In this document: one piece after another, positions 36,594-46,900 of the stretch | Position numbering within the stretch: the first letter of the stretch is position 1 | Layout: every line of letters begins with the position of its first letter | DNA from: HXMU1420-13 sp965229525 | Lineage (GTDB): Bacteria > Bacteroidota > Rhodothermia > Balneolales > Balneolaceae | Direction of reading: 5' to 3' | NCBI GenBank assembly: GCA_965229525.1 | Contig: OZ245886.1 | Span: 558,001 to 622,000 of the forward strand | DNA length: 64,000 bases | Program-made: the position numbers and the translations under genes | Notes under the pieces: generated by a model | Database searches by the model: none | What the model was told of the DNA's origin: nothing | What the model saw: only the letters and a program-made list of their open reading frames with translations

Positions 36594-38657
36594 ATGAAAC
36601 TATCTAACAGACTGAAAAGGATCGAAAAAAAAGTAACTCAAGAGAAATGGGTAAAAAGTTGGACTATTGGAAAGAGAATATCCATTGCATTTATTAGTAT
36701 TGCTATAGTTACTCTAATAATTGCATTTGTTGGTTTTAGCGGTTCTAAACTTCTAGATACATCAATTCATGAAGTGGGTCAAGTACGATTACCCAGTGTT
36801 CAGAACCTTTTAGAAGCACGATTAGAAGCTGAGCAAATAAATGCTGCTATGTTAAGTCTTCTAACTCCAGGTGAATCCTTTAAAAATAGGGATTTATACA
36901 CTCAATCGATTTCGGAAAAGAAACAGGTATTCCAAGATCATATTGATACTTATGAATCATTACCTAAGAACGATGAAGAACATGTAGCCTGGGATCAGTT
37001 TGCTGATGCTAACTCTAATTGGTTGAGTGAGATTGAGTCTTTCTTAGAGTTTGCTGGTAATTTCGATGAATTGGGAATTGAGGATCCTGTTGACCTTTCA
37101 AGACAGATTGAAATGTTTACAAAAGATCACTATCAGGTAGTTCAGAAAGTGCTTCACATGATTCATGTAGACAATGAAATATTTGAAGGAAGTGAAGACC
37201 CTACCCAGTGTAATGCAGGTAAATTCTTCACAACATTCAGTAGTGATAATCAAGAATTAATGGACATTATACATAGTTCCGATGCATCTCACCGTACTTT
37301 TCATGAAGCAATTATCTTAATGAAAAACGAAGTACGCATGGGTAACAATTCTAATGCAGCTATCACTTATAAGAACGAGTTTCTTCCAGCGATGGATGGC
37401 GTATTTGTCAATTTCGAGGAAATGCTTAGTCTAACTAATCAATCTTTGGATATGATGATTACAGCCAGAGATCATTTTAATACGGACTATTTACCAACAA
37501 AGTCACTTAGAACAGAAGTGATGAATAATGCTACACAAATCAATGATAAAATAACAGAAGACGTTGTAAAAGGCGCTGAATTCAATGCAAAATCTGTGCA
37601 AAATGTATCTCTTTTTGGAATCTTTTTAAGTGTAGGGATTGCATTACTTCTGGGTTTTCTAGTCAAGAAATCTATCAATACTGCTTTGATCAGTGTAATT
37701 GATCGATTGGGAAGCGGTGCTGAACAGATTAACGTAGCTTCAGACGAACTTTCTAGTGCTGCTCAAAGTCTTGCTGAAAGCTCAAGTGAACAAGCAGCTA
37801 GTCTAGAGGAGACGACATCATCAGTTGAAGAAATTTCATCACAATCTAAGTTAACCTCTATTAACTCGGATGAAGCTGCAACCAAAATGAAAGAAGTAGA
37901 ACCTCATCTAGTTAATGGAGTAAAGGCGATGGAAAGAATGAATAAGGCCATGTCAGAAATTCATGAATCATCGCTCGAAACATCTAAAGTTATTCGAACC
38001 ATCGATGATATTGCTTTTCAAACTAACCTACTTGCCCTTAATGCTGCTGTTGAGGCTGCCAGAGCAGGTGAAGCAGGGAAGGGATTTGCTGTTGTTGCAG
38101 AAGAAGTTCGAAGTCTTGCTCAAAGAAGTTCAGAAGCTGCAAAAAATACTTCTGATTTAATCCAATCCTCACAACAAACTTCAGAAAATGGAAATGCGGT
38201 TGCAATTGAAGTAACTGAAAATCTACATAAGATTGAACAAAGTATTAAAACAGTAAGTACACTTGTAGCTGAAATAGCCGTAGCTGCAAAAGAACAGCAA
38301 ACAGGTATTGAAGAAATGACCGGTGCAATGCATCAAATGGATACGGTAGTACAGGCTAATGCTTCAAGTTCTGAGGAATCGGCAAGTTCTGCTGAGGAAT
38401 TATCCTCACAGGCAGAAGAATTGAATACAATTGTTGATGAATTACAGAAACTGGTTGGAATTGATAATACTGATAATTTTAATTCCAGTAACTATCCTTA
38501 CAATAACTTCACTCCATCAGTTGAGCGGAACATTACAACTAAACCACTTTCAAATACGCTGTTGAAAGATAAATTAAATGATTCTTTGAACCCTAATTAT
38601 ATTAACGATGAAAAATTTATTTCTCTCGTTAGCGAGGATGATTTCAGTGAGTTCTAA
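36594..38657 (+). CDS. Methyl-accepting chemotaxis protein with extracytoplasmic CZB-like domain and no HAMP
   Basis: Chemoreceptor of 687 residues from the ATG at 36594 (an in-frame TTG is at 36579). TM1 is about 27-50 and TM2 about 338-358, enclosing a helical sensor domain. Its distal part contains a CZB-like zinc-binding pattern: an N-terminal His region, C206 in QCNAGKFF and then ...IIHSSDASHRTFHEA. The signalling domain has the conserved hairpin tip DIAFQTNLLALNAAVEAARAGEAGKGFAVVAEEVRSLAQRS (about 472-512). There is little room for a HAMP domain between TM2 and the adaptation helices. CZB domains are mostly cytoplasmic, so the location is unusual. No che genes are nearby, and no C-terminal CheR-tether pentapeptide was recognised. 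Confidence 0.88.
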   Translation: MKLSNRLKRIEKKVTQEKWVKSWTIGKRISIAFISIAIVTLIIAFVGFSGSKLLDTSIHEVGQVRLPSVQNLLEARLEAEQINAAMLSLLTPGESFKNRDLYTQSISEKKQVFQDHIDTYESLPKNDEEHVAWDQFADANSNWLSEIESFLEFAGNFDELGIEDPVDLSRQIEMFTKDHYQVVQKVLHMIHVDNEIFEGSEDPTQCNAGKFFTTFSSDNQELMDIIHSSDASHRTFHEAIILMKNEVRMGNNSNAAITYKNEFLPAMDGVFVNFEEMLSLTNQSLDMMITARDHFNTDYLPTKSLRTEVMNNATQINDKITEDVVKGAEFNAKSVQNVSLFGIFLSVGIALLLGFLVKKSINTALISVIDRLGSGAEQINVASDELSSAAQSLAESSSEQAASLEETTSSVEEISSQSKLTSINSDEAATKMKEVEPHLVNGVKAMERMNKAMSEIHESSLETSKVIRTIDDIAFQTNLLALNAAVEAARAGEAGKGFAVVAEEVRSLAQRSSEAAKNTSDLIQSSQQTSENGNAVAIEVTENLHKIEQSIKTVSTLVAEIAVAAKEQQTGIEEMTGAMHQMDTVVQANASSSEESASSAEELSSQAEELNTIVDELQKLVGIDNTDNFNSSNYPYNNFTPSVERNITTKPLSNTLLKDKLNDSLNPNYINDEKFISLVSEDDFSEF

Positions 38658-38940
38658 GTCAGTTTATTCTCCTTGTAACAGTTATTGAGGGAGCTACCAC
38701 CATTAAGACAAGACCAGAAATTCTTTAAAAAAAAATTTAACGGAGCCAGGAATACAGTAATTGACTTATACTTTGGGTGTTCCGACATAGGTATCGTTCG
38801 CTGAGTGAACTATTAGGTAATAAATCCTGAATACGTGTACCGACACCTTTTCAGTTGAAGGATATTACATAAGATCTCTGGCTTCTTACAAAATGCTTAT
38901 GGTTGATGAAGGGGATAAAACAGATCTCAAGCAACTAAAA

Positions 38941-39951
38941 CTAATGCCAATATTGTGAATTTGGATTTGGTGTACCTATGAAAAACCCTTGTTCAGTTCT
39001 TAAAAATATGGTTCCATTTTCAGAAACTCTGATACTTTTTAATCTTCTTACTGAATTTGAGAGTAATTTAGGTGGAGTAATATCATATTTGTTTGCTCCA
39101 TTGTTTTCGCCGATTTCTAGCAAATAAGCATTCCTGAATTCTACGCCTACATAAGTTTTAGAATCTATTATTGAGACATCATCATATTCGCCTTTTAAAT
39201 ATCTGATTTCCCAATCGAAATTAGCATCTGTGGAATAATAGACCCTTGATTGACTCATGGCATGCAGGTTGCCATTCTCATCAGTTTCCATATTAAAAAT
39301 ATGATCGTATTCCTTGCTTACTTGCCGGGTCAAATCTTGCCATGTCTCCCCATCATCATTTGATCCAAATACACCTTCATGAGAACTTGCAAGCACATAT
39401 CCGTCAAATAGTATCATATCATCAATTAGATCACTAAGTCTACTTCTAAAGAATTCAACCTTATTTCCCTCCATATTGCTAAGATCTAATGTTGAAACTC
39501 CATTTAATACACCGATATACATTTTGTTGGAATTCTGAATGACATCGAATAATTGGAAACGCCCTGTTATATACTCCCACTCACTGTTTAGATTTTCTTT
39601 GTAATACAACATTTTTGTTTTCCCGGTCCAAGTGGTTCCGTGTTTATAATCAAAAATATTGGAGACAAGGTAATAGTGACCTTCCTGAATTCTGACCTTG
39701 TAAATATCAACTGAATCCGGAATTGCGAGTACGTTGAAATACTCCCCGTCATTAGCTGAATAAAAAATCTTATTCTTCGTAGAGACCGTTAATATTCCTT
39801 CATCTGAGTAATCCATATGAACGATTTGCAAGTTATTAAATAGCCCAACTTGCCTCCATTCATATAATGGTTCTTCAATTTCAGAATTACCGCTATTTTC
39901 ACAATTAGTACAAATAATTGCTGCGATTAAACATATAAGTACCCTATTCAT
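38941..39951 (-). CDS. Beta-propeller-like lipoprotein, paralogue 2
   Basis: A 336-residue lipoprotein (lipobox IICTNC) similar along its length to the one at 27600-28574. Asp-box type segments such as SNDDGETWQDL and FYSANDGEYFNV indicate a propeller fold. Both paralogues share the order leader, EW/NW..V, ...V.I..G.YYLVSN/LLLTN.FD, S/CHEGVF. Its function is unknown; the family may sense or bind extracellular ligands. It is transcribed toward the gap after the chemoreceptor and lies downstream of the DUF5777/YceI/cytochrome genes, but separated from them by a terminator. Confidence 0.65.
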   Translation of the reverse strand: MNRVLICLIAAIICTNCENSGNSEIEEPLYEWRQVGLFNNLQIVHMDYSDEGILTVSTKNKIFYSANDGEYFNVLAIPDSVDIYKVRIQEGHYYLVSNIFDYKHGTTWTGKTKMLYYKENLNSEWEYITGRFQLFDVIQNSNKMYIGVLNGVSTLDLSNMEGNKVEFFRSRLSDLIDDMILFDGYVLASSHEGVFGSNDDGETWQDLTRQVSKEYDHIFNMETDENGNLHAMSQSRVYYSTDANFDWEIRYLKGEYDDVSIIDSKTYVGVEFRNAYLLEIGENNGANKYDITPPKLLSNSVRRLKSIRVSENGTIFLRTEQGFFIGTPNPNSQYWH

Positions 39952-40012
39952 CTCTGTCTTAACTTAATTACCCATTACCCTTAATTAACTGTTTTATAAA
40001 TTGATAAGCAAT

Positions 40013-40042
40013 AAAAAACCCGACTTATATACTAAATCGGGC
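40013..40042 (-). terminator. Intrinsic terminator after the DUF5777 gene
   Basis: On the minus strand GCCCGATTTA, a short loop and TAAGTCGGG are followed by TTTTTTATT. It is a strong hairpin and T-tract 40-70 bases past the stop of the gene at 40085-40939, so it ends the cytochrome-YceI-DUF5777 operon. Confidence 0.85.
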
Positions 40043-40084
40043 TTAGGGGTACTCTCTTGATCAATAGTTATGGTACTAACGATT

Positions 40085-40939
40085 CTATAAGCCGAATACT
40101 CTGTTTACATTAAAACCTAGTCGAAAATCACGTGCAAAAAAATCATCGGTAGTTCGAGCTAATAAATGTTGTTCTGTAAACCAATTTCCGTTCATAAAAA
40201 ACATTTGGAATACATGACCACCCGTATCTATCTGCCATGAAACAGCCATTGGATTTTTAATGCCATCTGTTTTATCGCCTATTAACGCAAAATATTCGAA
40301 TGAAAATGAATGCTTCAAACTTACTCGATACTCGCCGCCAAATCCTGTTCCAAAATGAGTATGTCTCGGATTTTGATCATCGGTTTCAATAACTACGGTA
40401 TTGAAATGTGAAATCATTGGTGCAATTTGTAGACTCAATGCATCGCTGAATTTGCGAGCTACAGCAATCGAACCAAACATATTTAACCGATCTTGATTTG
40501 TGAAGTCGAATCGTCGTTCTTCTTGCGTATTTATTCCCAAATCACCTTTTAATGATACCTCAACCGGTATTTTATCTGACTTCATTTGTTGAAGCAAGGT
40601 GTATTTAAATCGAAAATCCACGTTGTCTTCTCGACTTGTTCTACCGATCCCAACGGAAAGGCGATCTGTGATTCCGTAATCAAAACCGAGTCGAACTGCC
40701 GCCCCTTGATCTAATCCCCAAAATTCTTCAATACCACTACTTACCAGCCCAAAATTATGCATAATGGTGCTGTTCATGTTGTTTTTTTGGAGATTTGAGG
40801 TAGTAGCCATTGAAATTAACGACATGGTAAGAAACACCTCAACAGGCTCATCAGTAACCGTTCGCCTTCTTTCCATTTGCGCGAACGTAGATTCAAAACC
40901 AAATATAATTAGTAAAGTTAATACGCCTACTGTTTTCAT
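40085..40939 (-). CDS. DUF5777-type beta-barrel protein
   Basis: A 284-residue outer-membrane beta-barrel-like protein with a signal peptide (ending STFAQ) and alternating hydrophobic strands, ending in a Phe-rich strand (FRLGFNVNRVFGL). It matches the DUF5777 type often found beside YceI and cytochrome-c lipoproteins (VEVFLTMSLISMATTSNLQKNNMNSTIMHNFG; WGLDQGAAVRLGFDYGITDRLSVGIGR). The ATG overlaps the YceI stop (ATGA), so expression is coupled. The role is unknown, but the operon suggests a shared redox or isoprenoid-binding process at the envelope. Confidence 0.75.
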   Translation of the reverse strand: MKTVGVLTLLIIFGFESTFAQMERRRTVTDEPVEVFLTMSLISMATTSNLQKNNMNSTIMHNFGLVSSGIEEFWGLDQGAAVRLGFDYGITDRLSVGIGRTSREDNVDFRFKYTLLQQMKSDKIPVEVSLKGDLGINTQEERRFDFTNQDRLNMFGSIAVARKFSDALSLQIAPMISHFNTVVIETDDQNPRHTHFGTGFGGEYRVSLKHSFSFEYFALIGDKTDGIKNPMAVSWQIDTGGHVFQMFFMNGNWFTEQHLLARTTDDFFARDFRLGFNVNRVFGL

Positions 40940-41484
40940 GAATCACTGTTTAACTTTAGTACTGCCTGAATCTCGATTTCCTGCTCCTGATCAACTTTAA
41001 CAAATAACAAAGATGGCGGCACGATTTCATAATCTTCTAAACGTAGAATCCATCCCGCATTAAGAATAATTTCATCTCCATTTTTTGTCAGTTCACCCTC
41101 AATTCGAACATCCTGCTCATTCCCATGAATCTTGAATTTTCCTTCCACGATTGCTGCTTGAGGTTCAATGCTTGACGGATCGAATTCAGAAACTAGTTGT
41201 CCAAAGAACTCACCAAATGGATGATTTTCAACGTCCAATGTTAAACGCATATCCTTATCACGTTTTCCATTACCCGTATCTAGAGTGGCAAGGTCGAGAT
41301 AAAAATCTACGGTGTTATCTTCAAGATTAATTAGTCCGGTAAGACTTTCTGAAGTACCCGTAAACGAATGTAATGGCACTTTTGAGTGAAATATCGCTGT
41401 TCCTGAGTCGGTGTAATAGCTTTGAGCAAAGTTATTCGTTACCGATAGTAGTAAAAAAAGAATTGTTAGTACTGTTTTTTTCAT
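40936..41484 (-). CDS. YceI-family periplasmic protein
   Basis: A 182-residue exported lipocalin-like protein (signal peptide ending NNFAQ). YceI features include GTAIFHSKVPLHSFTGTSESLTGLINLEDNTVDFYLDLATLDTGNGKRDKDMR and the following HPFGEFFG...GKFKIHGNEQDVRIEGEL. YceI proteins bind polyisoprenoids or related lipids. Here it sits between a cytochrome c lipoprotein gene (8 bases upstream) and the DUF5777 barrel gene (4-base overlap), forming a tight three-gene operon. Confidence 0.88.
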   Translation of the reverse strand: MKKTVLTILFLLLSVTNNFAQSYYTDSGTAIFHSKVPLHSFTGTSESLTGLINLEDNTVDFYLDLATLDTGNGKRDKDMRLTLDVENHPFGEFFGQLVSEFDPSSIEPQAAIVEGKFKIHGNEQDVRIEGELTKNGDEIILNAGWILRLEDYEIVPPSLLFVKVDQEQEIEIQAVLKLNSDS

Positions 41485-41492
41485 TGTTTCCC

Positions 41493-41903
41493 CTAATTGT
41501 TTAGTGCACCTTCATTAATCCAGGTGCGAATTGTTTGAATTTCGGAAGGTGTTAATGCACCACCAGTTGGCATTCTGTTACCATGTTGTGGGTTTGGTTC
41601 AATTTTATCTACTAGTCCGCTGGCATCAGCATTACCGGGTACCACAACATTTTCCCCATAATTATTTCCAACGCTACTCATAAGCGCAGAATATGAAGTA
41701 AGTCCTACTCCACCACTAGATCCGTGGCAACCCGCACAATTATTATTGAATATTGGTTGAACAGCATTTGCATAACTCACTGCTTCAATTGGTTCGTTAT
41801 TGTCGTCGTCTTCTGGTGCGGTAACTAAATTTTCCGTGTTTGTTGTACAAGCCATGCCTATAAATACAAGGAACATCAGAACTGATAAATTTAGATTTCT
41901 CAT
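41493..41903 (-). CDS. Cytochrome c domain lipoprotein
   Basis: A 136-residue lipoprotein (lipobox FIGMAC) with one c-type haem site, CAGCH in IFNNNCAGCHGSSGG. A probable distal Met ligand is in HGNRMPTGGALTPSEIQTIRTWINEGA. The domain order matches the cytochrome-c-like domain found in many Bacteroidota/Planctomycetes lipoproteins. It is the first gene of the operon with YceI and DUF5777 and probably a periplasmic or outer-membrane electron carrier. The electron donor and acceptor are not apparent. Confidence 0.9.
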   Translation of the reverse strand: MRNLNLSVLMFLVFIGMACTTNTENLVTAPEDDDNNEPIEAVSYANAVQPIFNNNCAGCHGSSGGVGLTSYSALMSSVGNNYGENVVVPGNADASGLVDKIEPNPQHGNRMPTGGALTPSEIQTIRTWINEGALNN

Positions 41904-42099
41904 TGTTTTGATAGATTAAGTTCAAGTTTCGAATTGAGTGAAAAGCGAAGAAGTAAATCTCGTCAAGTGTATTTCCTCCTCGATAGCAGTTTAATGGAGT
42001 TAGAACAAAACCTGTTATAAAAAAAACGGCAAATGATTACTCATTTCCGACGAAATGGCTATTAAAAAACCGACACGAAAGTTATTCAGACAACAAATT

Positions 42100-43770
42100 T
42101 CAGACAAAAGTCTCTAAAAATTCGGAAGGGGTTTTACCAAATTCTTTCTTAAATCGACTTGAAAAGTAAGAGGGTGAGGAAAACCCAGTTTCGTAGCAGG
42201 CTTCAGAAATATTGCTTTTTCCGGATAATAGAAGTTCTTTTGCGCGATGTAACCGAACAGAAGTAATTAATTGATTTGGCGTTTTATTGGTGATTTGCTT
42301 GAGTTTTCGCTGAAGTTGCCTCTCACTTAACCCAACTTCGCGAGATAACGTCTCCACACTGTACTCTTCGTCATTTAAATGATTATCAATACTGTGCAAT
42401 ACATTTTCGAGTAGAGAACCTTTCAGAGGTATTTCATTTAAAATCTCATCCACTTGAGAATCATCGTTCATATCTAAATCGCTAATAGAATACAATTCTG
42501 GACCTTCAATGATTGATCCTCGCTTTTGATGGTAAGATGAAAATTTTAGTCCGGCACCCGATAACAAATTCTTGACGGTTTCTGTAGTCAGAACTTGATT
42601 GTATTCAGCTTCTTTCAAAGTAGATTTAAAAAATACATCAATTGATTCATTATCCATCGAAGCTTCTTCTATAGATGATTCTTTAATATAAATTCCAACT
42701 TTCAGGTTTGCATCTCGCTTTGAAACTGCCTCGACCAATGCCAGACTACAATGTGCAGCTTTACTTGGCCCTTCAAAAACTGCAATAAAACACTCCTTAT
42801 CAAATGTGATAACTTTGCCGCGATACTGCCCGATGTATTGTCCTACCAATCCCCAAATATTTTCCGCACTTTCATTCTTTAAAATTACTTGAGCCTTTAC
42901 AAAAGTGAGCAATTGCAACTTATGATTTGGTACAGGCTTCATTTTTCCTATAAAATTCCTCATTTCATCCAGGATTACCTTGGTATCACCTGCCCAGAAT
43001 AAATGGTCATCACCTGGGAACTCAACAAATTTCGCGCCTTCAATTCTTGATGCAATAAATCGCCCTTCTTCGATTTTTACATCGATATCGTTCGTACGCT
43101 GCATTATTAGCGTTGGCACTTTCACCGAACCCAAAATATCAATGATATCAACCTGTGTATTCATCTTTGTGAGAACCAGAGCTGCAGTAGGACTTGCACC
43201 TGATCGAAAATAGTTTGCCAGCCATTCCATAAACTCAGGATTTTTAGCTTTAGAGGGCGCCAGAGATTCCAGTTGCATGTCGCCACTTCCCCAACTGTTT
43301 TCAATCATATCGTAGACCTTTTGCCGTTCTTCGTCGGTTGGTGCCCATGGGTAATTTTCTGAGTATCTCCTTTTAGCAAATATTCCGAACGCAATTAGAG
43401 ATAGTGTCCTATTTGGATAAGTTGCAGCAAATAACGCTGAAACTGAGCCCCCTTCAGAATGACCAAAAAGCACCGCCTTTTCTGATCCAACAGCATCCAT
43501 CACCGCACGAATGTCATCCATTCGTTCTTCGAGGGTTGATAATTCTACCACACGATCAGACAATCCGGTTCCTCTTTTATCGAATAAAATGACGCGAGCA
43601 ATTTTTCCTAACTCCTCAAAAAAGTGAACCAGCTCCGGACAGGCCCACATCAGGTCGATATTAGAAATCCAGCCCGGAATATAAACCAGATCGATTGGCC
43701 CAGATCCGAAAACCTGATACGCGATATTAATTCGCCCACTTTTGGTGTATTGCGTGGAAGGCTTCTTCAC
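42100..43770 (-). CDS. Alpha/beta hydrolase - degenerate cyclase-like domain - AraC regulator fusion
   Basis: A 556-residue three-part protein. Residues 1-275 are an alpha/beta hydrolase with triad S105 (GHSEGG), D228 and H256. Residues about 283-430 follow the layout of a class III nucleotidyl cyclase domain (GKVITFDKECFIAVFEGPSKAAHCSLALVEAV...LKVGIYIKE...VLTTETVKNLLSGAGLKF). The metal-binding FTDIxGS start is replaced by TFVKAQVI, so it is probably catalytically dead. Residues about 450-556 are an AraC-type double helix-turn-helix (ISEACYETGFSSPSYFSSRFKKEFGKTPSEF). Hydrolase-cyclase fusions are known; adding an AraC output suggests a one-component sensor whose ligand may be a hydrolase substrate. 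The start is ATG. Confidence 0.85.
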   Translation of the reverse strand: MKKPSTQYTKSGRINIAYQVFGSGPIDLVYIPGWISNIDLMWACPELVHFFEELGKIARVILFDKRGTGLSDRVVELSTLEERMDDIRAVMDAVGSEKAVLFGHSEGGSVSALFAATYPNRTLSLIAFGIFAKRRYSENYPWAPTDEERQKVYDMIENSWGSGDMQLESLAPSKAKNPEFMEWLANYFRSGASPTAALVLTKMNTQVDIIDILGSVKVPTLIMQRTNDIDVKIEEGRFIASRIEGAKFVEFPGDDHLFWAGDTKVILDEMRNFIGKMKPVPNHKLQLLTFVKAQVILKNESAENIWGLVGQYIGQYRGKVITFDKECFIAVFEGPSKAAHCSLALVEAVSKRDANLKVGIYIKESSIEEASMDNESIDVFFKSTLKEAEYNQVLTTETVKNLLSGAGLKFSSYHQKRGSIIEGPELYSISDLDMNDDSQVDEILNEIPLKGSLLENVLHSIDNHLNDEEYSVETLSREVGLSERQLQRKLKQITNKTPNQLITSVRLHRAKELLLSGKSNISEACYETGFSSPSYFSSRFKKEFGKTPSEFLETFV

Positions 43771-43875
43771 GACAACATAACCCCTATTATGAATTTGTCT
43801 TTACATCGTTGATACCAACATTAAAGTAACTAAGAATGGAATATTGTTCTATTCTGAATTCGATTTTATTTAACA

Positions 43876-43908
43876 AAAAAACCCCGATCCACATTGCGAA
43901 CCGGGGTT
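43876..43908 (-). terminator. Terminator cassette copy 1 (after the large GLUG gene)
   Basis: The minus strand reads AACCCCG...CGGGGTT followed by TTTTTGTT: a hairpin with a GC-rich stem and T-tract, 25-55 bases past the GLUG stop. The same hairpin occurs at 47517, 49931 and 54989. Confidence 0.85.
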
Positions 43909-43932
43909 TGAATTTTTTCAAGCTATCAAATG

Positions 43933-46900
43933 CTATTTAATCAAAAGCATCTTCTTAGTAGAGGTGTAATTACCGGCAGTAATTCTATAGATATACATTC
44001 CGCTTGCTAATAATGATGCATCAAAAGTTACCTGATGAAAACCAGCAGTCATTCTATCGCTTATCAATCTAGAGACTTCTCTTCCTAACATATCATATAC
44101 GATAAATGAAACTTCGGCTGACTCCGGTAAATCAAATTTTATATTCGTACTTGGGTTAAATGGGTTAGGATAATTTTGTGATAGTGCGAACACATCTGGA
44201 ATACCGGAATTGCTTTCCGTTGATAATCCTTCATTTCCTGTAAAGTAGAACACATCCGACCAGGAAGATTCACCACTTTCATTTTTAGCCTGCACTCTCC
44301 AGAAATATTCTACGCCACCTTGTAGAATACCATCCTGAAGATTAAGTACGGTATCAGCTATTTCAGTAGTAAAAACAATCTCTTGAAATAGAGAATCAGC
44401 AGCTAATTCGTAGCTGTAACTGTCTGCATTTGTTGATGAAGACCAAATAAATTTTGCTTCAAATATTACAAAGTACTCATCCTGAATCGGAGAAATTAGT
44501 GAAACGGGATCAGGAATAGGGATTTCAAATTCAATGGGATCCCACTGAAGTGTTGGGTATTCTGCATTAGGCTGTAGTACCCACACAGTTTCAAAATCCC
44601 AATTTTCGAATGAGTTTTGATCTCTCATTTGTACTGATGATAGCGCGAAGGTTCCATTGAAAATCCCGTCGCCCGCACCATATTCAGTTCCTGACGCTGT
44701 TGAATCCCAATATACACTTTCAAAAGTGGTTCCAATGTTATTACCGACAATACCACCAACTGATCTTGAACTTGTTAATTCACCTTTATGGAAACTATTA
44801 GATAAATTTCCATTAAAGCCTTGCCCTATTAAGCCACCGACATTCCCATTAGCACCAATAAACTGAGAATTTCTCACTTTAGCCGTTGAATAAGAGTTCG
44901 AAATATCACCTCTATTATCACCTACCAGTCCACCTGCATTGAAGTACTGACTTCTTACACTACCTGAAGAAATACTCTCTTCAATTATTGCACCTTCTTT
45001 ATTGACTCCTGCAATACCCCCACTCATTCCTTGTCCAATTATTTCTCCCTGAATCTTAACTTGTGAAATGTGACCGTAATTTTGACTTACTAATCCGCCT
45101 ACAAGATTAACCCCTCTTACACTTAAACTATCGAGGGTAATATTTTGTACAACTCCATGTTGCCCAATAAATGAGAAAAAGCCATGAAAATCTGCATTGT
45201 GATTAATTTTGATGCCTGTAATTTTAAAACCATTCCCATCGAATGTACCTTGAAACATGTTATCTCTGTTTCCTATTGGAGTCCAGCCTTTTCCCGAATT
45301 CCAAAAAGCTCCATCAGCGGTTTGTGTATCTAGTGTTATATCGAGATCATTCATCAATATGAAATGATCATTTAATAGAAACCGCACTGTGTTTAATTCT
45401 TGATTAGAAGTTATTCGAAATGGATTTAAAATCGATCCATCTCCCGAACTAAACGGACTAATGAATCCAGGAAGTGGTTTTTGTTGATTAGACATCAAAA
45501 AAGGGAATGAAAAACCCTCGATGATTTCCCAGGTATTTTCAAAATCAAAGTCCTCAAAATTCGATTGTTGACGCATTTCATTTAGTTCTAGTGGCCTTCC
45601 TAGATTATTTGTATATCCGTCTAAATTATTACTACTATTCCAATAATTCCATGCATTAATGTCAACCTGCCCTTCACCAATTATTGGACCAGCAGTACCA
45701 TTAGAAGAAACTGAACCTACTGTATAATTGAAGTTGTACTCAACATTATTCGCAAACCCGATTAGTCCACCTGCTGCATTTTCTGCTTGAACAATTACAT
45801 CAGTATAACTATTGGAAATGACCCCAAAACCAGAACCTGATATTCCACCTACATTGTTTATTCCAGAAACTGACCCTGTTACATAGATTCGCTCCACTAA
45901 TTGATCATTAAATCCTGCAATACTTCCAACATTATCCCTTCCAATAATTTCTACATTGGTTAAACCTAAATCAATAACATTACCGGTCGTTATTTCAAAC
46001 AGTCCAACTGAATCCTGATCCGGTCTGTTTATATAAAGACTATCAATGGCATATCCCATGCCATCAAAAGACCCTGTAAAATTTTGAATTGGTTTAAATC
46101 CTTTACCATCGTTCCAATTTTTAGTGGTAGATGCATTAATGTCAATATTCAAGGAAAAATAACCATCAGGTACTCGATCGATAAATTTAAATTGTTCAAT
46201 ATCTGATAACCGATATGGATCAAATTCTTCTCCTTTTCCACCAAAAAATCCTGCTCTAACCTTGTCAAATTCACTCATTCCAGTTTCAACAGTATCACCA
46301 TTAAATTCATAAAGAGAGGTAACCTGATAGGCATATTCATCACCCAAAACAGCAGAAGAATCAAGATAAAATTCCTCAGTAATTAGTTCCTCATTTAGCC
46401 GATTACCCCATCGATAAATATTGAAACCTATCGGTTGCTCAGTTGAAACTTTAAGCCAACCGATAGTGGCTCCATAACTTCTTGACCTTGCTGAAACACC
46501 ACCTGTATTTGGCATTCTGGTTGGATAATTTATTGAATCTGGTTCATTCTGCCATTTCAAATAAGGATAGGTGGTATCTTGTTGAATAGTCCATGCTCCT
46601 GAATCTGTAAAATCTAGACTTTCTATTAAAGAAGTGGCTGTTAAGTCTTTAGTATTAAGCCAAATTCCTTTGGTACTATTAGTAGAAGGCCCTACTGTTT
46701 CACCATTGTAGTAACTGAATTCCGTATTTCCGCTTCCAGTAACAGCGTAATTCCGATTTACAAAAAAGGATGAACTTTCTACAAAACCAATTGAATATGA
46801 TCTTGAAATAGTACCAAAACTATTATCTCCAACAAGCCCACCAGTAAGTCCTAACGGATTAAGAATATCAACATCTGCATACGAATTGGAAATAGATCCC

